36,587 nucleotides of DNA from Gemmatimonadota bacterium (GTDB taxonomy: Bacteria > Gemmatimonadota > Gemmatimonadetes > Longimicrobiales > Gaopeijiaceae): NCBI GenBank assembly GCA_007121455.1, contig SKKN01000056.1, forward strand, positions 1 through 36,587, in the 5' to 3' direction. The stretch's first letter is position 1, and every line of letters starts with the position of its first letter. Made by a program: the position numbers and the translations under genes. The notes under the pieces were generated by a model. That model was not told the DNA's origin. It did not search any database and saw only the letters and a program-made list of their open reading frames with translations. Below are positions 1-8,104 of this stretch, piece by piece.

Positions 1-51
1 CACGTCCGGACGACCTTCGGTCACTTCCTTCTCCCCAGCCTTGGATGCCAT
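1..51 (-). CDS. Start of a gene running off the left edge
   Basis: An ATG on the minus strand opens a frame that stays open to the window edge and reads MASKAGEKEVTEGRPDV. An AAGGG ribosome-binding-like sequence lies five bases upstream. Seventeen residues are too few to name a product. The charged, lysine/glutamate-rich start would suit a cytoplasmic protein. The PAS gene to the right runs the same way and ends 90 bp upstream, so the two could share a transcript. The start rests only on the ribosome-binding match and the open frame. Confidence 0.35.
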   Translation of the reverse strand, partial: MASKAGEKEVTEGRPDV

Positions 52-140
52 TTCATCCCTTTTCTCTGGACCCCGCTGTGGTTGCCAATCTACTGTCCAG
101 AGAAATCGGGGGCACTAAAGGAGCTCCATTATTCCTTTAC

Positions 141-1043
141 TCAAGGGCACCGAGAAGGCCCCGGATCGACCGAGCGCAGTCGGAGCGGGATTCGGTCTCC
201 CCAGAAGAGTCGCGGCCGGTAGAAATGCGTGCTACCAGCTCCGGACCGCTGAGCGGCGTATTTCCGGAATGGAGTACTGTAGTGTCGGTCTGCGAGAATC
301 GCTGGAGGAGGCCAATCCGGCCAGTCCCGGGGGTGGATCACCACCTGGACGGCCTCTTCCTTTCCGTGGAGAACGGGGATCGAGGCCACCTCGGCGGAAA
401 GGGGTTGGCCGTCCAGACGGATCACCTCCATGGTCCGGAAGGGACCCTCCAGCACGGCTCTCGTCAACTCTCCCATGACAAAGTCGTGACCGTCGGATGG
501 GAATAGGGGCCAGATCACGGCGTCCCGGAGCCCCTCAGGTTCATCGACTCCAAAGATCACCGCGGCGGCGCGGTTGGCGAAGCGGATCACCCCTTCCCGG
601 TGGACCAAGATCCCGTGGGGGCACCGGGCCACGATCCAGCTCAACTTCGTCGCCCGTTCCTCCACCTCCTCTTCCCGGGCCACCGCGTCGGTCACATCGG
701 CAGCCACGGCGTAGATCCGGCTCCCCACTCCCCGGCAACTGCAGGAGAGCCACCGGGTGGTGCCGTCGGCGCAGATGAACCGGCTCCGGAAGCCCGCCAC
801 CAGCTTCCCGGTAAGGGCCGTCTTCTGAACCCGCTCCGCCTCTTCCCGGTCATCCTCGTGGAGGAAGCTCGCGACGGGGCGGGCCATGAGCTCCGCCAGG
901 TCCCAGTCCAGGGTTTTGCTCCACCCATCGTTGAGGCGAACGAAATGACCGTCAGCCAGGACGGCGAAGAGCTGGGGAGAGAGCTCGAAGAAGAGGCGGA
1001 GCTCCGTTTCGGCGCCTGAGGGCGCGGGACGGACCCGGTCCAC
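141..1043 (-). CDS. Tandem PAS-domain protein, probably truncated
   Basis: The frame encodes two PAS-like sensory modules. The first (about residues 15-130) contains FFELSPQLFAVLADG and ends in the AVAADVTDA segment typical of PAS/PAC ends. The second (about 135-240) contains ARCPHGILVHREG and FANRAAAVIFGV. No histidine-kinase, GGDEF or receiver domain follows; the last 60 or so residues (HYSTPFRKY onward) resemble nothing I know. The open frame continues upstream through a palindromic repeat to 1376, but that part is clearly repeat DNA. I therefore chose the GTG at 1043 (VDRVRPAPSG); the start is uncertain. The gene may be the remnant of a larger sensor that lost its 5' end beside the repeat and its output domain at the 3' end. 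Just past the stop lies a weak hairpin with 7-bp arms (116-139) and no T-run. Confidence 0.55.
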   Translation of the reverse strand: MDRVRPAPSGAETELRLFFELSPQLFAVLADGHFVRLNDGWSKTLDWDLAELMARPVASFLHEDDREEAERVQKTALTGKLVAGFRSRFICADGTTRWLSCSCRGVGSRIYAVAADVTDAVAREEEVEERATKLSWIVARCPHGILVHREGVIRFANRAAAVIFGVDEPEGLRDAVIWPLFPSDGHDFVMGELTRAVLEGPFRTMEVIRLDGQPLSAEVASIPVLHGKEEAVQVVIHPRDWPDWPPPAILADRHYSTPFRKYAAQRSGAGSTHFYRPRLFWGDRIPLRLRSVDPGPSRCP

Positions 1044-1120
1044 CCAGCTGTCCGCCTGGAACTCGAGCTCTCCTGTCGCGGCTGAGCGGAGGGGGAACCG
1101 TGATCCAACCGGGCTCAGTC

Positions 1121-1137
1121 GCCGAGACCGTCTCGGC
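1121..1137. repeat. Perfect palindrome beside repeat copy 1
   Basis: Eight-base arms GCCGAGAC and GTCTCGGC flank one central base. The same GAGA/TCTC vocabulary fills the repeat copy that starts about 75 bp to the right, so this is probably an outlying part of that element. It lies upstream of the chosen start of the PAS gene. Confidence 0.6.
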
Positions 1138-1212
1138 CTGGTCGAGACCGAGTTCTGTGGAAGAGATCGTGTCCCGTGGCCGACCATTTCCAGTGGCCGA
1201 GAACCATGTCCC

Positions 1213-1401
1213 GTGACCGAGATAGATCTCGAAACCGAAGGGCCGCGTGGGATCGCCGCCGAGATCCGTCTCGGATGGCGGGCCAAATCTCGATCGCGAT
1301 CGTCCGCTGGGGTGACGACTTCGAGATCCGTCTCGATTTCCGAGCGAAATCTCGATTCCGTGCCGCGGGTGACCATCGCATCCGAGATTCATCCTGCTCG
1401 G
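1213..1401 (+). repeat. Palindrome-rich interspersed repeat, copy 1
   Basis: This segment aligns almost without gaps to 2435-2624 and 12310-12499, at roughly 80% identity judged by eye. It contains a dense series of short inverted repeats: GAGAT/ATCTC near its left end, CGAGAtccgTCTCG twice, the 12-bp palindrome CGATCGCGATCG, and GATTT/AAATC around CCGAGCG. The most conserved part is the right half. The IS91-type transposase fragment lies just to its right. Reading frames through it are open on the minus strand, but in several frames at once, which argues for DNA-level rather than protein-level conservation. Confidence 0.85.
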
Positions 1402-1463
1402 ACTGCCGCTGCCCCTTTTCGCGTTGCGCATGCGGCCGTGCTCTCCCATGACTGGCTTTGGCC

Positions 1464-1538
1464 ATCCTCGGAGAACACCCCATCGAGGACCAGGACGTGG
1501 AGGTGGGTATGAGAGTCGAGGCTCGATCCGAACCGGTG
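1464..1538 (-). pseudogene. Fragment of IS91-type (Y2/HUH) transposase
   Basis: On the minus strand a run of about 25 codons reads HRFGSSLD then SHTHLHVLVLDGVFSEDG. This closely matches the signature of IS91-family transposases (Y2_Tnp), in which a histidine-hydrophobic-histidine motif precedes VLVLDGVF; here it is HLH. Residues on either side in the same frame (YPPSYTG before, GQSQSWESTAAC after) do not continue a recognisable transposase, and the catalytic tyrosine region is absent. It is therefore a decayed scrap, not a gene. It lies between repeat copy 1 and the next gene, in an otherwise gene-free stretch of about 690 bp (1044-1731). Confidence 0.6.
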
Positions 1539-1648
1539 CGAACCCGTGTAGGAAGGAGGATACGACAGGAGCACGCTCGCCGAAGCGCCCGAAGCGATCA
1601 TGACGGAGTAGCCGCGGCAGGCGAGTCGCTTCCTGCACCTCCACGACA

Positions 1649-1678
1649 GTGACCGGCCGCGGACGCGTCCGGTATAAA
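1649..1678 (+). promoter_or_regulatory. Possible promoter of the secreted helical protein
   Basis: GTGACC (1649-1654) and TATAAA (1673-1678) are separated by 18 bp. The -10 is a good sigma-70 match and the -35 is weak. Transcription would begin near 1685, about 45 bases before the chosen start codon. An imperfect inverted repeat, ACCGG/CCGGT (about 1652-1672), occupies the spacer and could bind a regulator. Confidence 0.35.
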
Positions 1679-1731
1679 TCTTGCAGTGTAGAGCGGGCAC
1701 GTTCATGATCGCCACCGAAGGAGGGATGAGT

Positions 1732-2364
1732 ATGTACGCCATTGCTCCGAAAGCGCTTGCCCTCAGCCTGGCGATGATGTTGGTGGGGGCCATAGGGAAC
1801 CCGCTCCAGGCCCAGGATCCGCCGCTGCCCCCTGAACCTGAGCGGGAGCAGGACCGCGAGCGGGAGGAAATGCAGGAGTTCCAGCAACGGATGGAGCTCA
1901 TGATCCAACGGATGAAGGCCATCCGCGATCAGGCCCAACGTGTCGACCTCGAGATGGGGGAGAGGCTTGTAGAGAGGCGCCTCATGGAGGGGGATGTGGA
2001 TGCGCCCGAGCGCCCTGTTGACCCAGAGGCCCGGCCCGAAGAGCGGCCGATGGCGGACGAAGCCGCCGTGATGCTCGATCACGAGCGAATTCGACGCCTG
2101 GCGCGAACGATGGGGAGGACAGCGGAGAACGTCCTCGACGCCATGGAACAGGCGCGAGAGATGCAGCGGGATCGCGCAGTCCGCAGGGCAATGGAAGCCC
2201 GCGATGGACACCAGAGCCTCGCGCACCTTTGGGCACAGCTCGAGGAGTTGGGAAGGGCCGTGGACCAAAACATGGGCGCCGGGTTGAGGATCCTGGAAGG
2301 GATGGGGGAGACGCTCCAGGACCCTGAGGCGACGCGGGATCCGGCCGATGACGAGGGCAACTGA
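1732..2364 (+). CDS. Secreted charged helical protein, unknown function
   Basis: The 210-residue product begins MYAIAPKALALSLAMM and has a clear signal peptide ending near NPLQAQ, so it should be exported to the periplasm. The mature part is almost entirely charged, with Glu/Arg/Gln/Met-rich helix (for example EREEMQEFQQRMELMIQRM) and no cysteines, so an elongated helical or coiled-coil protein is likely. I chose the ATG at 1732 because AGGAGG (1719-1724) sits seven bases upstream; an ATG at 1726 directly abuts that site. No family is recognised; a role in metal or stress binding would be guesswork. It stands alone between the IS91 fragment and repeat copy 2. Confidence 0.7.
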   Translation: MYAIAPKALALSLAMMLVGAIGNPLQAQDPPLPPEPEREQDREREEMQEFQQRMELMIQRMKAIRDQAQRVDLEMGERLVERRLMEGDVDAPERPVDPEARPEERPMADEAAVMLDHERIRRLARTMGRTAENVLDAMEQAREMQRDRAVRRAMEARDGHQSLAHLWAQLEELGRAVDQNMGAGLRILEGMGETLQDPEATRDPADDEGN

Positions 2365-2370
2365 AGCGGG

Positions 2371-2386
2371 GCTGCCGGTCGGCAGC
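2371..2386 (+). terminator. Weak hairpin after the helical-protein gene
   Basis: GCTGCC and GGCAGC flank a four-base loop starting six bases after the stop codon at 2364. There is no T-run, so a termination role is only suggested by position. Confidence 0.25.
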
Positions 2387-2434
2387 GCCGTGGCGGACTG
2401 CGAGGATCGGGGAGATAGATCCGGCGGAACGTCA

Positions 2435-2624
2435 GTGGCCGAGATGGATCTCAATACTGAAGGGCGATGCGGAATCAGGGTCGAGATCCGTCTCGGCTAA
2501 CGGGCCAGATCTCGATCGCGATTGTCCCCCGGGGTGACGACCTTGAGATCCGTCTCGATTTCCGAGCGAGATCTCGATCCCGTCCCGCGGGTAGTCGTCG
2601 CCTACGAGATTCATCCCGGTCCGG
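2435..2624 (+). repeat. Palindrome-rich interspersed repeat, copy 2
   Basis: Second copy of the roughly 190-bp repeat, in the same orientation as copy 1 and co-linear with it. It retains GAGATCCGTCTCG twice, the ATCTCGATCGCGAT block and the GATTTCCGAGCGA core. It sits 70 bp after the secreted helical gene, in the gap before the convergent PAS/zinc-motif gene. Confidence 0.85.
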
Positions 2625-2850
2625 GGTACAGGAGGCGCGCTCGAGGCCGACGAAGGCCAGCGTCAGCGGGAAATGCGGAGCTGCGGCGCACCGCCGCAGC
2701 ACTTCTCATCGAGCCACGTTTGCTCGATCTTCGTCCGCGTGAACCAGAGGGGGCACATCGCGCCGCGAGAGAGAAGCTCCAACTGGGCCCCCCCTGTGGG
2801 GGGGGGTCGGGCTCGCTGGCGTTACCGTAGGCCAAAAGCTTGCGACCCCT
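2625..2850. other. Gap with two strong hairpins between convergent genes
   Basis: No gene is seen. It holds a perfect 9-bp-stem hairpin, GCTGCGGCG-cac-CGCCGCAGC (2680-2700), and a C7-TGT-G9 inverted run (2788-2806). Neither is followed by a T-run in either direction. They may act as transcription barriers between the rightward helical gene and the leftward PAS gene, but that is inference from position. Confidence 0.5.
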
Positions 2851-3432
2851 TCAAGCCGCGCTTCCGTTCGAACCGTCCTCCTCGTCCAGACCCTTCAGTT
2901 GCCGCTCGTAACAGTCCGGGCATAACCCATGCGAGACCCGGGTGTCCCGCTCCTCGGCGAGGTAGCGCTCGATCGTATCCCACTCTCCCTCTTCGTTCTG
3001 GATCTTGTCGCACCACGAGCAGATGGGGAGGAGCCGGCGGAGTCGCGCGACCTCCGACTGCGCCTCCCTGAGCTCCGTGATGTTCGTGGCGATCAGCAGC
3101 ACCGAGGTCCCCCCTTCATCCTCGCCGAAGGGGAGCATCCGACTCCGGTACCATGCGTGGAAGCCGTCCGCCAGCGTGAATTCGGCGTCGTATTCCTGCG
3201 GTTCACCGGTCTCCTTCAGCGCTTCGAGCGCACTGTAGAAGACCTTCCGGGACTCCGGGGGCAGCGCCTCGTCGACCTGCAAGCCGACGAGCTCCTCGGG
3301 CTCGTACCCGGGCTCGGCCCGGTTCAGGTACCGGATGCGGCGGTCTGGACCGACCACGACCACGAACTCCGGAATGCTTCGGAGGATGGCCGCGAGGCGC
3401 TCGGCGTCGGGGGGAACGGGGGAAGATGCCAT
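2851..3432 (-). CDS. PAS sensor with C-terminal Cys4 motif
   Basis: The 193-residue protein has one PAS domain (about 8-120: IPEFVVVVGPDRRIRYLNRAE, then ATNITE at the PAC end) and a short C-terminal module LLPICSWCDKI plus GLCPDCYE. Cysteines 138, 141, 171 and 174, with His168 nearby, make a CxxC...CxxC arrangement that could hold zinc. This module follows PAS, GAF or receiver domains in many bacterial signalling proteins; its output is unknown. No transmembrane segment is present, so it should be cytoplasmic. It starts three bases after the stop of a small upstream ORF, which suggests translational coupling; its own ribosome-binding site is weak. Confidence 0.8.
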   Translation of the reverse strand: MASSPVPPDAERLAAILRSIPEFVVVVGPDRRIRYLNRAEPGYEPEELVGLQVDEALPPESRKVFYSALEALKETGEPQEYDAEFTLADGFHAWYRSRMLPFGEDEGGTSVLLIATNITELREAQSEVARLRRLLPICSWCDKIQNEEGEWDTIERYLAEERDTRVSHGLCPDCYERQLKGLDEEDGSNGSAA

Positions 3433-3435
3433 CGC

Positions 3436-3678
3436 TCAGCGGGGCCGGGCGGGCACGCGTTCGAACCGGATCCACGGGACGATGGGGCCGCCGAATGGAT
3501 ACGATTTGCTGGAGAGGCGGCGCTCCACGAAAAAGCACCCCGTCGGCCGCTCCACCCTTCCCCGCGGACCCGGCAGATCGTCTGCCTGGAACGGGGACCG
3601 AAGCTCCCCGGGAGCTCTGCCGGCCGTGAGGACCGAGGCGGAGCTCACGAGGCGGCACACACGACTGCTGCTCCTCAT
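3436..3678 (-). CDS. Small hypothetical ORF coupled to the PAS/Cys gene
   Basis: An 80-codon frame starts MRSSSRVCRLVSSASV with AGGAG placed six bases upstream of its ATG, and stops three bases before the ATG of the PAS/Cys gene. The protein is Arg/Pro-rich and basic, with no recognised domain. Support comes only from the good ribosome-binding site and the tight junction. The alternative is that the stretch is untranslated leader. No other gene was seen in 3433-3816. Confidence 0.4.
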   Translation of the reverse strand: MRSSSRVCRLVSSASVLTAGRAPGELRSPFQADDLPGPRGRVERPTGCFFVERRLSSKSYPFGGPIVPWIRFERVPARPR

Positions 3679-3816
3679 GATTGACTCCTGAGGGCTGAAC
3701 CCCGACCTCGAGACGGACACCCCGGCCACCACTGGAACCTCAGCGATGACCTAAGCCCACGCAAGCGCGCCCGAGGCACGGTTCCTGCTTCCGGTTCGCA
3801 GGCTGAGGCGCGACAA

Positions 3817-5304
3817 ATGAGCATTCCCAGGGAGGAAGGCGTGCGGAAGAAGATCCATACAGGCTGCAATGGGCTCGACTGGCTTACCCGTGGGGGCGTG
3901 CCGGCGGGATCCCTGCTGCTGGTGGCCGGAGACCCGGGGTCGGGGAAGACGATCCTCGCACACCAGATCGCCTCGACGCTCGGTCCCGAGGAGCGAACGG
4001 TCTACCTGACGGCGCTCGTCGAGGCCCACGGCACGATTCAGGCCCAGATCGCCGCCTTCGACTTCTTCGGCCCGTCCACGGTAGGCCGCCAGCTCTACTA
4101 CGCCTCGGTGCATGCGGCCTTCAAGGAGCGTGGACTCGAGGCCGTTCGGGTTCACATTACCGAGTTCGCCCGGAACCAGAACGCGTCCCTCGTCGTCCTC
4201 GACGGGCTCCATGCGCTGAAGGCGTCCGCCGAGGATCCCTCGGAATACCACCGCTTCGTGAGCGCCCTGCAGGCCCACGCAGACGCGACCGGACTGACCC
4301 TCATCGTCATCTCGAACCGCGCCGATGGCGACGCCGCAGACCCGATGTATACGATCGCGGACGGGATCCTGCTCCTCCAGACGGAGAAGCGGGGGGAGAT
4401 GAGGGTGCGGCGCCTCGAGGTCCGAAAGCTCCGCACGGTGGGGCAGGTGATGGGGCAACACGCGTTCGAGATCACTCCGCGCGGGATCACGGTCTACCCA
4501 CGGCTGGAGGCGCGGGCCGCTCGGATCGAGGACCCGCAGCCGGGGCCCGGCCCGGAGGCGCTCCAGTCCTTTGGGGTCGAGGGGCTGGACCGCATGCTGG
4601 GCGGGGGCATCGAGCCGGGCTCCGCCACCCTCGTGATCGGTCCGGCGGGGGCGGGAAAGACGTCCCTGGGGCTCGCCTACCTCACCGCGGGTCTCGAGGA
4701 GGGGCAGCGCGGTGTCTTCATGGGCTTTCACGAACCCCCTGCCGGCATCGTGCGAAAAGGGGAATCGATCGGGCTCCCCTTGAGGAAGCACGTCGCCGGG
4801 GGCAGCGCGCGGCTCTTTTGGCATACGGCGGCGGAGATTCCCGCCGACCGCTGTGCGCACCGGCTCCTCGAGGCGGTCGAGGAGCTCGACGCGACGCGCG
4901 TCGTGATCGACGGCATGGACGACTTCCTCGGGAGCCCGGAACGTGCAGAACGGAGGCTGAGCTTCGTGGCCGCGCTCATCGACCTCCTCCGCGCCCGCGG
5001 GACGAGCATCCTCCTCACGATGCAACTCCCGGAGGTCTTCAGCCTCGATCTCACGGTGCCGGTGGACGAGATCCCCTCCTCGATCGACAACATCATCCTC
5101 CTCCGGTACCAGGAAGTGCGCTCGGAGACCCGTGGGCTCGTCTCCATCGTGAAGGTCCGGTCACAGGGCACGGATCCGGCGACCCGGGAGTTCTTCATCC
5201 GGGGGGAGAAGGGTCCGGTCGTGGACGAGCCGTTCACGGTGGTAAGACGGATGGTCGGCCGTGGAGCATCCGAGCCGGGGTGGAACGAGCCAGGAGAGGA
5301 GTGA
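3817..5304 (+). CDS. KaiC-like double RecA-fold ATPase
   Basis: The 495-residue protein has two RecA-like KaiC domains. Domain 1 (about 12-235) has Walker A GDPGSGKT at 38-45 and Walker B SLVVLDG near 124-130. Domain 2 (about 250-480) has Walker A GPAGAGKT at 275-282 and Walker B RVVIDG. KaiC proteins carry a paired-glutamate FEE motif after the first strand. Here domain 1 reads LTALVEAHG and domain 2 MGFHEPP, so each keeps at most one of the pair. No KaiA or KaiB is nearby, so a circadian role should not be assumed; such proteins usually act as signalling ATPases or kinases. The stop overlaps the ATG of a receiver protein (TGATG), so the two are made together. GAGG lies about eight bases before the ATG. 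Confidence 0.85.
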   Translation: MSIPREEGVRKKIHTGCNGLDWLTRGGVPAGSLLLVAGDPGSGKTILAHQIASTLGPEERTVYLTALVEAHGTIQAQIAAFDFFGPSTVGRQLYYASVHAAFKERGLEAVRVHITEFARNQNASLVVLDGLHALKASAEDPSEYHRFVSALQAHADATGLTLIVISNRADGDAADPMYTIADGILLLQTEKRGEMRVRRLEVRKLRTVGQVMGQHAFEITPRGITVYPRLEARAARIEDPQPGPGPEALQSFGVEGLDRMLGGGIEPGSATLVIGPAGAGKTSLGLAYLTAGLEEGQRGVFMGFHEPPAGIVRKGESIGLPLRKHVAGGSARLFWHTAAEIPADRCAHRLLEAVEELDATRVVIDGMDDFLGSPERAERRLSFVAALIDLLRARGTSILLTMQLPEVFSLDLTVPVDEIPSSIDNIILLRYQEVRSETRGLVSIVKVRSQGTDPATREFFIRGEKGPVVDEPFTVVRRMVGRGASEPGWNEPGEE

Positions 5305-5684
5305 TGCGACTGCGCATCCTGGTCGCGGAAGACGAGCCCTTCCTTCTCGAGATCACCACCCTCGTGCTCGAGGATGCCGGCCACGAGGTGCTCGGGGCCG
5401 CCGACGGAACGCGGGCCCTCCGGGTCGCGCGCGAGGAGAAACCGGACGTCGTGCTCCTCGACATCATGATGCCGGGCCTCGACGGCAGGGACGTCGCCCG
5501 TCAGCTCCGGTCCGACCCCTCGCTCGAGGGCGTCCGGATCGTCCTCTACAGCTCCCTCTCCGAGTCCCAGGTGGACTGGAGAGAGGCGGGTGCGGACGCC
5601 TTCCGGTCTAAGGGGGAAAGCGTGCGACACCTTCCGAAGTTCGTGGAAGATCTGGTCCGCATGTCTCCGGACGGAGACGGTTGA
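5304..5684 (+). CDS. Single-domain response regulator
   Basis: The 126-residue protein is only a receiver domain. It shows the acidic pair E9/D10, the phospho-acceptor D53 in VVLLDIMMPG, the Ser of VLYSS and the conserved Lys in FRSKG near 103. It has no DNA-binding or enzymatic output, so it probably works by protein-protein contact. Its ATG overlaps the stop of the KaiC-like gene, a strong sign of co-translation and a likely functional pair. The large hybrid kinase downstream has its own candidate promoter and could phosphorylate it; that link is inference. Confidence 0.88.
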   Translation: MRLRILVAEDEPFLLEITTLVLEDAGHEVLGAADGTRALRVAREEKPDVVLLDIMMPGLDGRDVARQLRSDPSLEGVRIVLYSSLSESQVDWREAGADAFRSKGESVRHLPKFVEDLVRMSPDGDG

Positions 5685-5703
5685 CGAGGCGGGTCGCGGC
5701 CTC

Positions 5704-5757
5704 TTACAGGGGGATCCGTACGATGAACGCGCTCCCCCGTCCCACTTCGCTCTCGCG
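5704..5757 (-). pseudogene. C-terminal scrap of a histidine kinase
   Basis: On the minus strand the codons read RESEVGRGSAFIVRIPL followed by TAA. This is the standard last strand of a kinase ATPase domain (commonly SEVGxGSxFxVxLPL then stop). Nothing kinase-like precedes it in the frame, and the surrounding 175 bp are intergenic, so this is the tail of a deleted kinase that ran opposite to the present genes. Confidence 0.55.
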
Positions 5758-5776
5758 CGTTTCGGCTCACCCCGCC

Positions 5777-5805
5777 TTGCTGTGACAAATAGTCTGCCGC
5801 ATAAT
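5777..5805 (+). promoter_or_regulatory. Possible promoter of the hybrid kinase
   Basis: TTGCTG (5777-5782) and CATAAT (5800-5805) are separated by 17 bp. The -10 matches five of six consensus bases and the -35 keeps TTG. Transcription would start near 5812, about 48 bases before the kinase ATG. Confidence 0.45.
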
Positions 5806-5859
5806 GTGCACTGATGCTGGAGGATCCCGCGTACGGCATCCCCCCGAACGAGGCAGACC

Positions 5860-8046
5860 ATGTCGCGTACCCCCGGCTCGCGGCCTTCCTCGAGGCCAGC
5901 CTTCATGATCGCGCTCGCTTACGCCGTGCTCGCGTTCGGGTGGATCGCGTTGAGCGACCTCTTCCTCGAGCAGCTTACGCAGGATCCGGGGAGCATGCGG
6001 CTCCTCGGGACGGTGAAGGGAGGCCTCTTCGTCCTCGTGACGGCGGTCGGGCTCTATTGGATCGTCGGCCGCCAGCTCGGGCGCTCCGAGCGGGACGCTC
6101 ACATGCTCCGGTTCATGGTCGAGTGTGTCCCGGAGGTCCTCTACCGGCACCGGCTCGCGCCCGCGCGCGGCTTCGAGTTCGTGAGCCCCGCGATCGAGGA
6201 AGTGTCGGGATATCCCCCGTCGGCGTTCTACAAGAACCCGAATCTCGCCCTCGAGCTCGTGCATCCGGATGACCGCGGAGGAATGGAGGAGGCGGCGCGC
6301 GAAGCTGCGGAATCCGGGAGCCCGCTCGAGCTCCGCTGGGTGCGGGCGGATGGGGAAGTGCGCTGGGTGGAGCATCGGGTCACGCTCGTACGGGACGGGG
6401 AGGGCCGGGCGACGGGGATCGTCGGGATCGCCCGCGACGTGTCCGCACGAAAGGAGGGGGAAGAGAAGCGAAAGCTCCTCGAGGCGGCCGTCGAGGCTGC
6501 GGGGGAGTCGGTGCTCGTCACGGACGAACAGGGGAGGATCGAGTATGTGAATCCGGCGTTCGAGCGGATCACCGGCTACACGCTCGGGGAGATCCGGGGC
6601 GAGAACCCTCGGATCCTTCAGAGCGGTGAGCAGCCGGCCGTCTTCTACAACCGCATGTGGAGCAAGCTCCTCGCGGGAGAGGCCTTCCATGGCGAGTTCC
6701 TGAACCGGAGGAAGGACGGCTCCCTCTACCGGCAGGAAGCCACGATCACGCCGATCCTGAATGGGAACGGCCGGCCCACGCGGTTCGTGGGAGTGGCCCG
6801 GGACGTGACGGAGAGGCGCCTCCTCCAGGGGGAGCTTCGGGAAGCGCAGAAGGCGGAGCTGCTGGGCCAGCTCTCCGGGGGGATCGCCCACGACTGCCGG
6901 AACGTGCTCGGTGTGATCCAGGCCCATGCCGACCTTGGCCTCTCGGCCCTCGACGACGGCCGCTCACCACGGGAGGAGCTCGAGGAGATCGCGGCCACCG
7001 TCCAGCGAGGCTCCCGCCTGCTCAAGGGGCTCCTGAGCCTTGGCCGGAAGGGCGACTTCGAGTTCGAGCACACCTCGCTCAGCGACCTGATCCGGGAGAT
7101 GCGTCGCACGCTCCAGGCCGTCTTCCCTGAGAGCGTCGAGGTGGAGCTCGACCCGGGCGTGGACTTCTCCGCGGCCGTGGATCAGGGATCCGTCTACCAG
7201 ATGGTGCTGAACCTCGCCACGAATGCAAGGGACGCGATGCCTGCGGGTGGGCGCTTCACGCTCCGAATCACACGGCTTCCGGGAAAGGAGGCCGGGCCTT
7301 CGCTGAACGGGACCCGCGAATCCGAACCCGAATCCTGGATCCAGTTGGAGGTGACGGACACCGGCACGGGAATGGACGAGGAGACGCGCCGGCGCATCTT
7401 CGAGCCTCTCTTCACGACGAAGCCCCCGGGCAAGGGCACCGGGCTCGGCATGAGCATGGTCGTCCGCCTGATGGAGGCGCACGGAGGCCGCATCACGATC
7501 GAGTCCGCGCTCGGAGAGGGGACGACGGCCCGCCTCCTCTTTCCGCCATCGCAAAGCCCATCGTCAGAGGCACCGACGCCCTCCGCGCCCACCACCTCGA
7601 ACAGAAACGGGATCGAGCTCGAGACGGGGACGGAACGGATCCTCGTGGTAGAGGACGAGGAGCCCCTTCGCAGGGCGATGGTGCGAACGCTCGAGCGCCT
7701 CGGATACGGGGTCGTACAGGGCGCGGACGGCAAGGAGGCCCTGCGGCTCCTCGCGGAGGAGGAGGTCGACCTCGTGATCACGGACCTCGTCATGCCGAAT
7801 CTGGGGGGACGGGAGCTTCACGATGAGATGCAGCTCATCGGGCTTGCCGATCTGCCGGTCCTCTTCATGTCCGGCTATCGTGCCGAGGATATAGAAACCG
7901 GCTCCCTTCCGGCAGCGTCCCGCACGCTCCTCGAGAAGCCGTGGACCCTCCCGGAGTTGGCAGCCAGGGTGCGAGAGGCGCTGGGCACCGCCGGAGCGCG
8001 CGCCGGCTCACAACCGACCCGAAGCGCCACCGGCATGTCCTCGTGA
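5860..8046 (+). CDS. Membrane hybrid histidine kinase (PAS-PAS-HK-receiver)
   Basis: The 728-residue protein has two transmembrane segments (about 15-35 and 50-70) joined by a short outer loop, so it senses inside the cell or in the membrane. Then come PAS 1 (about 82-195), PAS 2 (about 205-320), the phospho-acceptor helix with H344 in GGIAHDCRN, the ATPase domain ([30 protein letters not shown]) and a receiver (593-715) with D642 in VITDLVMPN and K693. It is a self-contained hybrid sensor that needs a downstream phosphotransfer partner, not seen here. It follows the KaiC-like/receiver pair on the same strand after 175 bp containing its own promoter candidate. Relics of another kinase begin at its 3' end. 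Confidence 0.9.
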   Translation: MSRTPGSRPSSRPAFMIALAYAVLAFGWIALSDLFLEQLTQDPGSMRLLGTVKGGLFVLVTAVGLYWIVGRQLGRSERDAHMLRFMVECVPEVLYRHRLAPARGFEFVSPAIEEVSGYPPSAFYKNPNLALELVHPDDRGGMEEAAREAAESGSPLELRWVRADGEVRWVEHRVTLVRDGEGRATGIVGIARDVSARKEGEEKRKLLEAAVEAAGESVLVTDEQGRIEYVNPAFERITGYTLGEIRGENPRILQSGEQPAVFYNRMWSKLLAGEAFHGEFLNRRKDGSLYRQEATITPILNGNGRPTRFVGVARDVTERRLLQGELREAQKAELLGQLSGGIAHDCRNVLGVIQAHADLGLSALDDGRSPREELEEIAATVQRGSRLLKGLLSLGRKGDFEFEHTSLSDLIREMRRTLQAVFPESVEVELDPGVDFSAAVDQGSVYQMVLNLATNARDAMPAGGRFTLRITRLPGKEAGPSLNGTRESEPESWIQLEVTDTGTGMDEETRRRIFEPLFTTKPPGKGTGLGMSMVVRLMEAHGGRITIESALGEGTTARLLFPPSQSPSSEAPTPSAPTTSNRNGIELETGTERILVVEDEEPLRRAMVRTLERLGYGVVQGADGKEALRLLAEEEVDLVITDLVMPNLGGRELHDEMQLIGLADLPVLFMSGYRAEDIETGSLPAASRTLLEKPWTLPELAARVREALGTAGARAGSQPTRSATGMSS

Positions 8047-8078
8047 ACCTCCTGGAGAACGCGGTCACGTCTACTCGG
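8016..8078 (+). pseudogene. Kinase N-box relic overlapping the hybrid-kinase 3' end
   Basis: In a frame different from the hybrid kinase, the sequence reads [20 protein letters not shown], the N-box of a histidine-kinase ATPase domain (typically DxxRLxQVLxNLLxNAVKYT). The frame meets a stop at 8109-8111 with no other kinase motif. The last 31 bases of the hybrid-kinase gene (8016-8046) overlap it out of frame. The simplest reading is that a deletion joined the end of the hybrid kinase to the middle of another kinase gene. Confidence 0.6.
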
Positions 8079-8104
8079 GGGAGAGGTCGAGGTCCGCCGG
8101 TTCG

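Noticed and set aside
2680-2806. Rho-independent terminators between the helical gene and the PAS gene
   Set aside because: Stems are strong, but neither strand has a T-run after them, so they were recorded only as hairpins.
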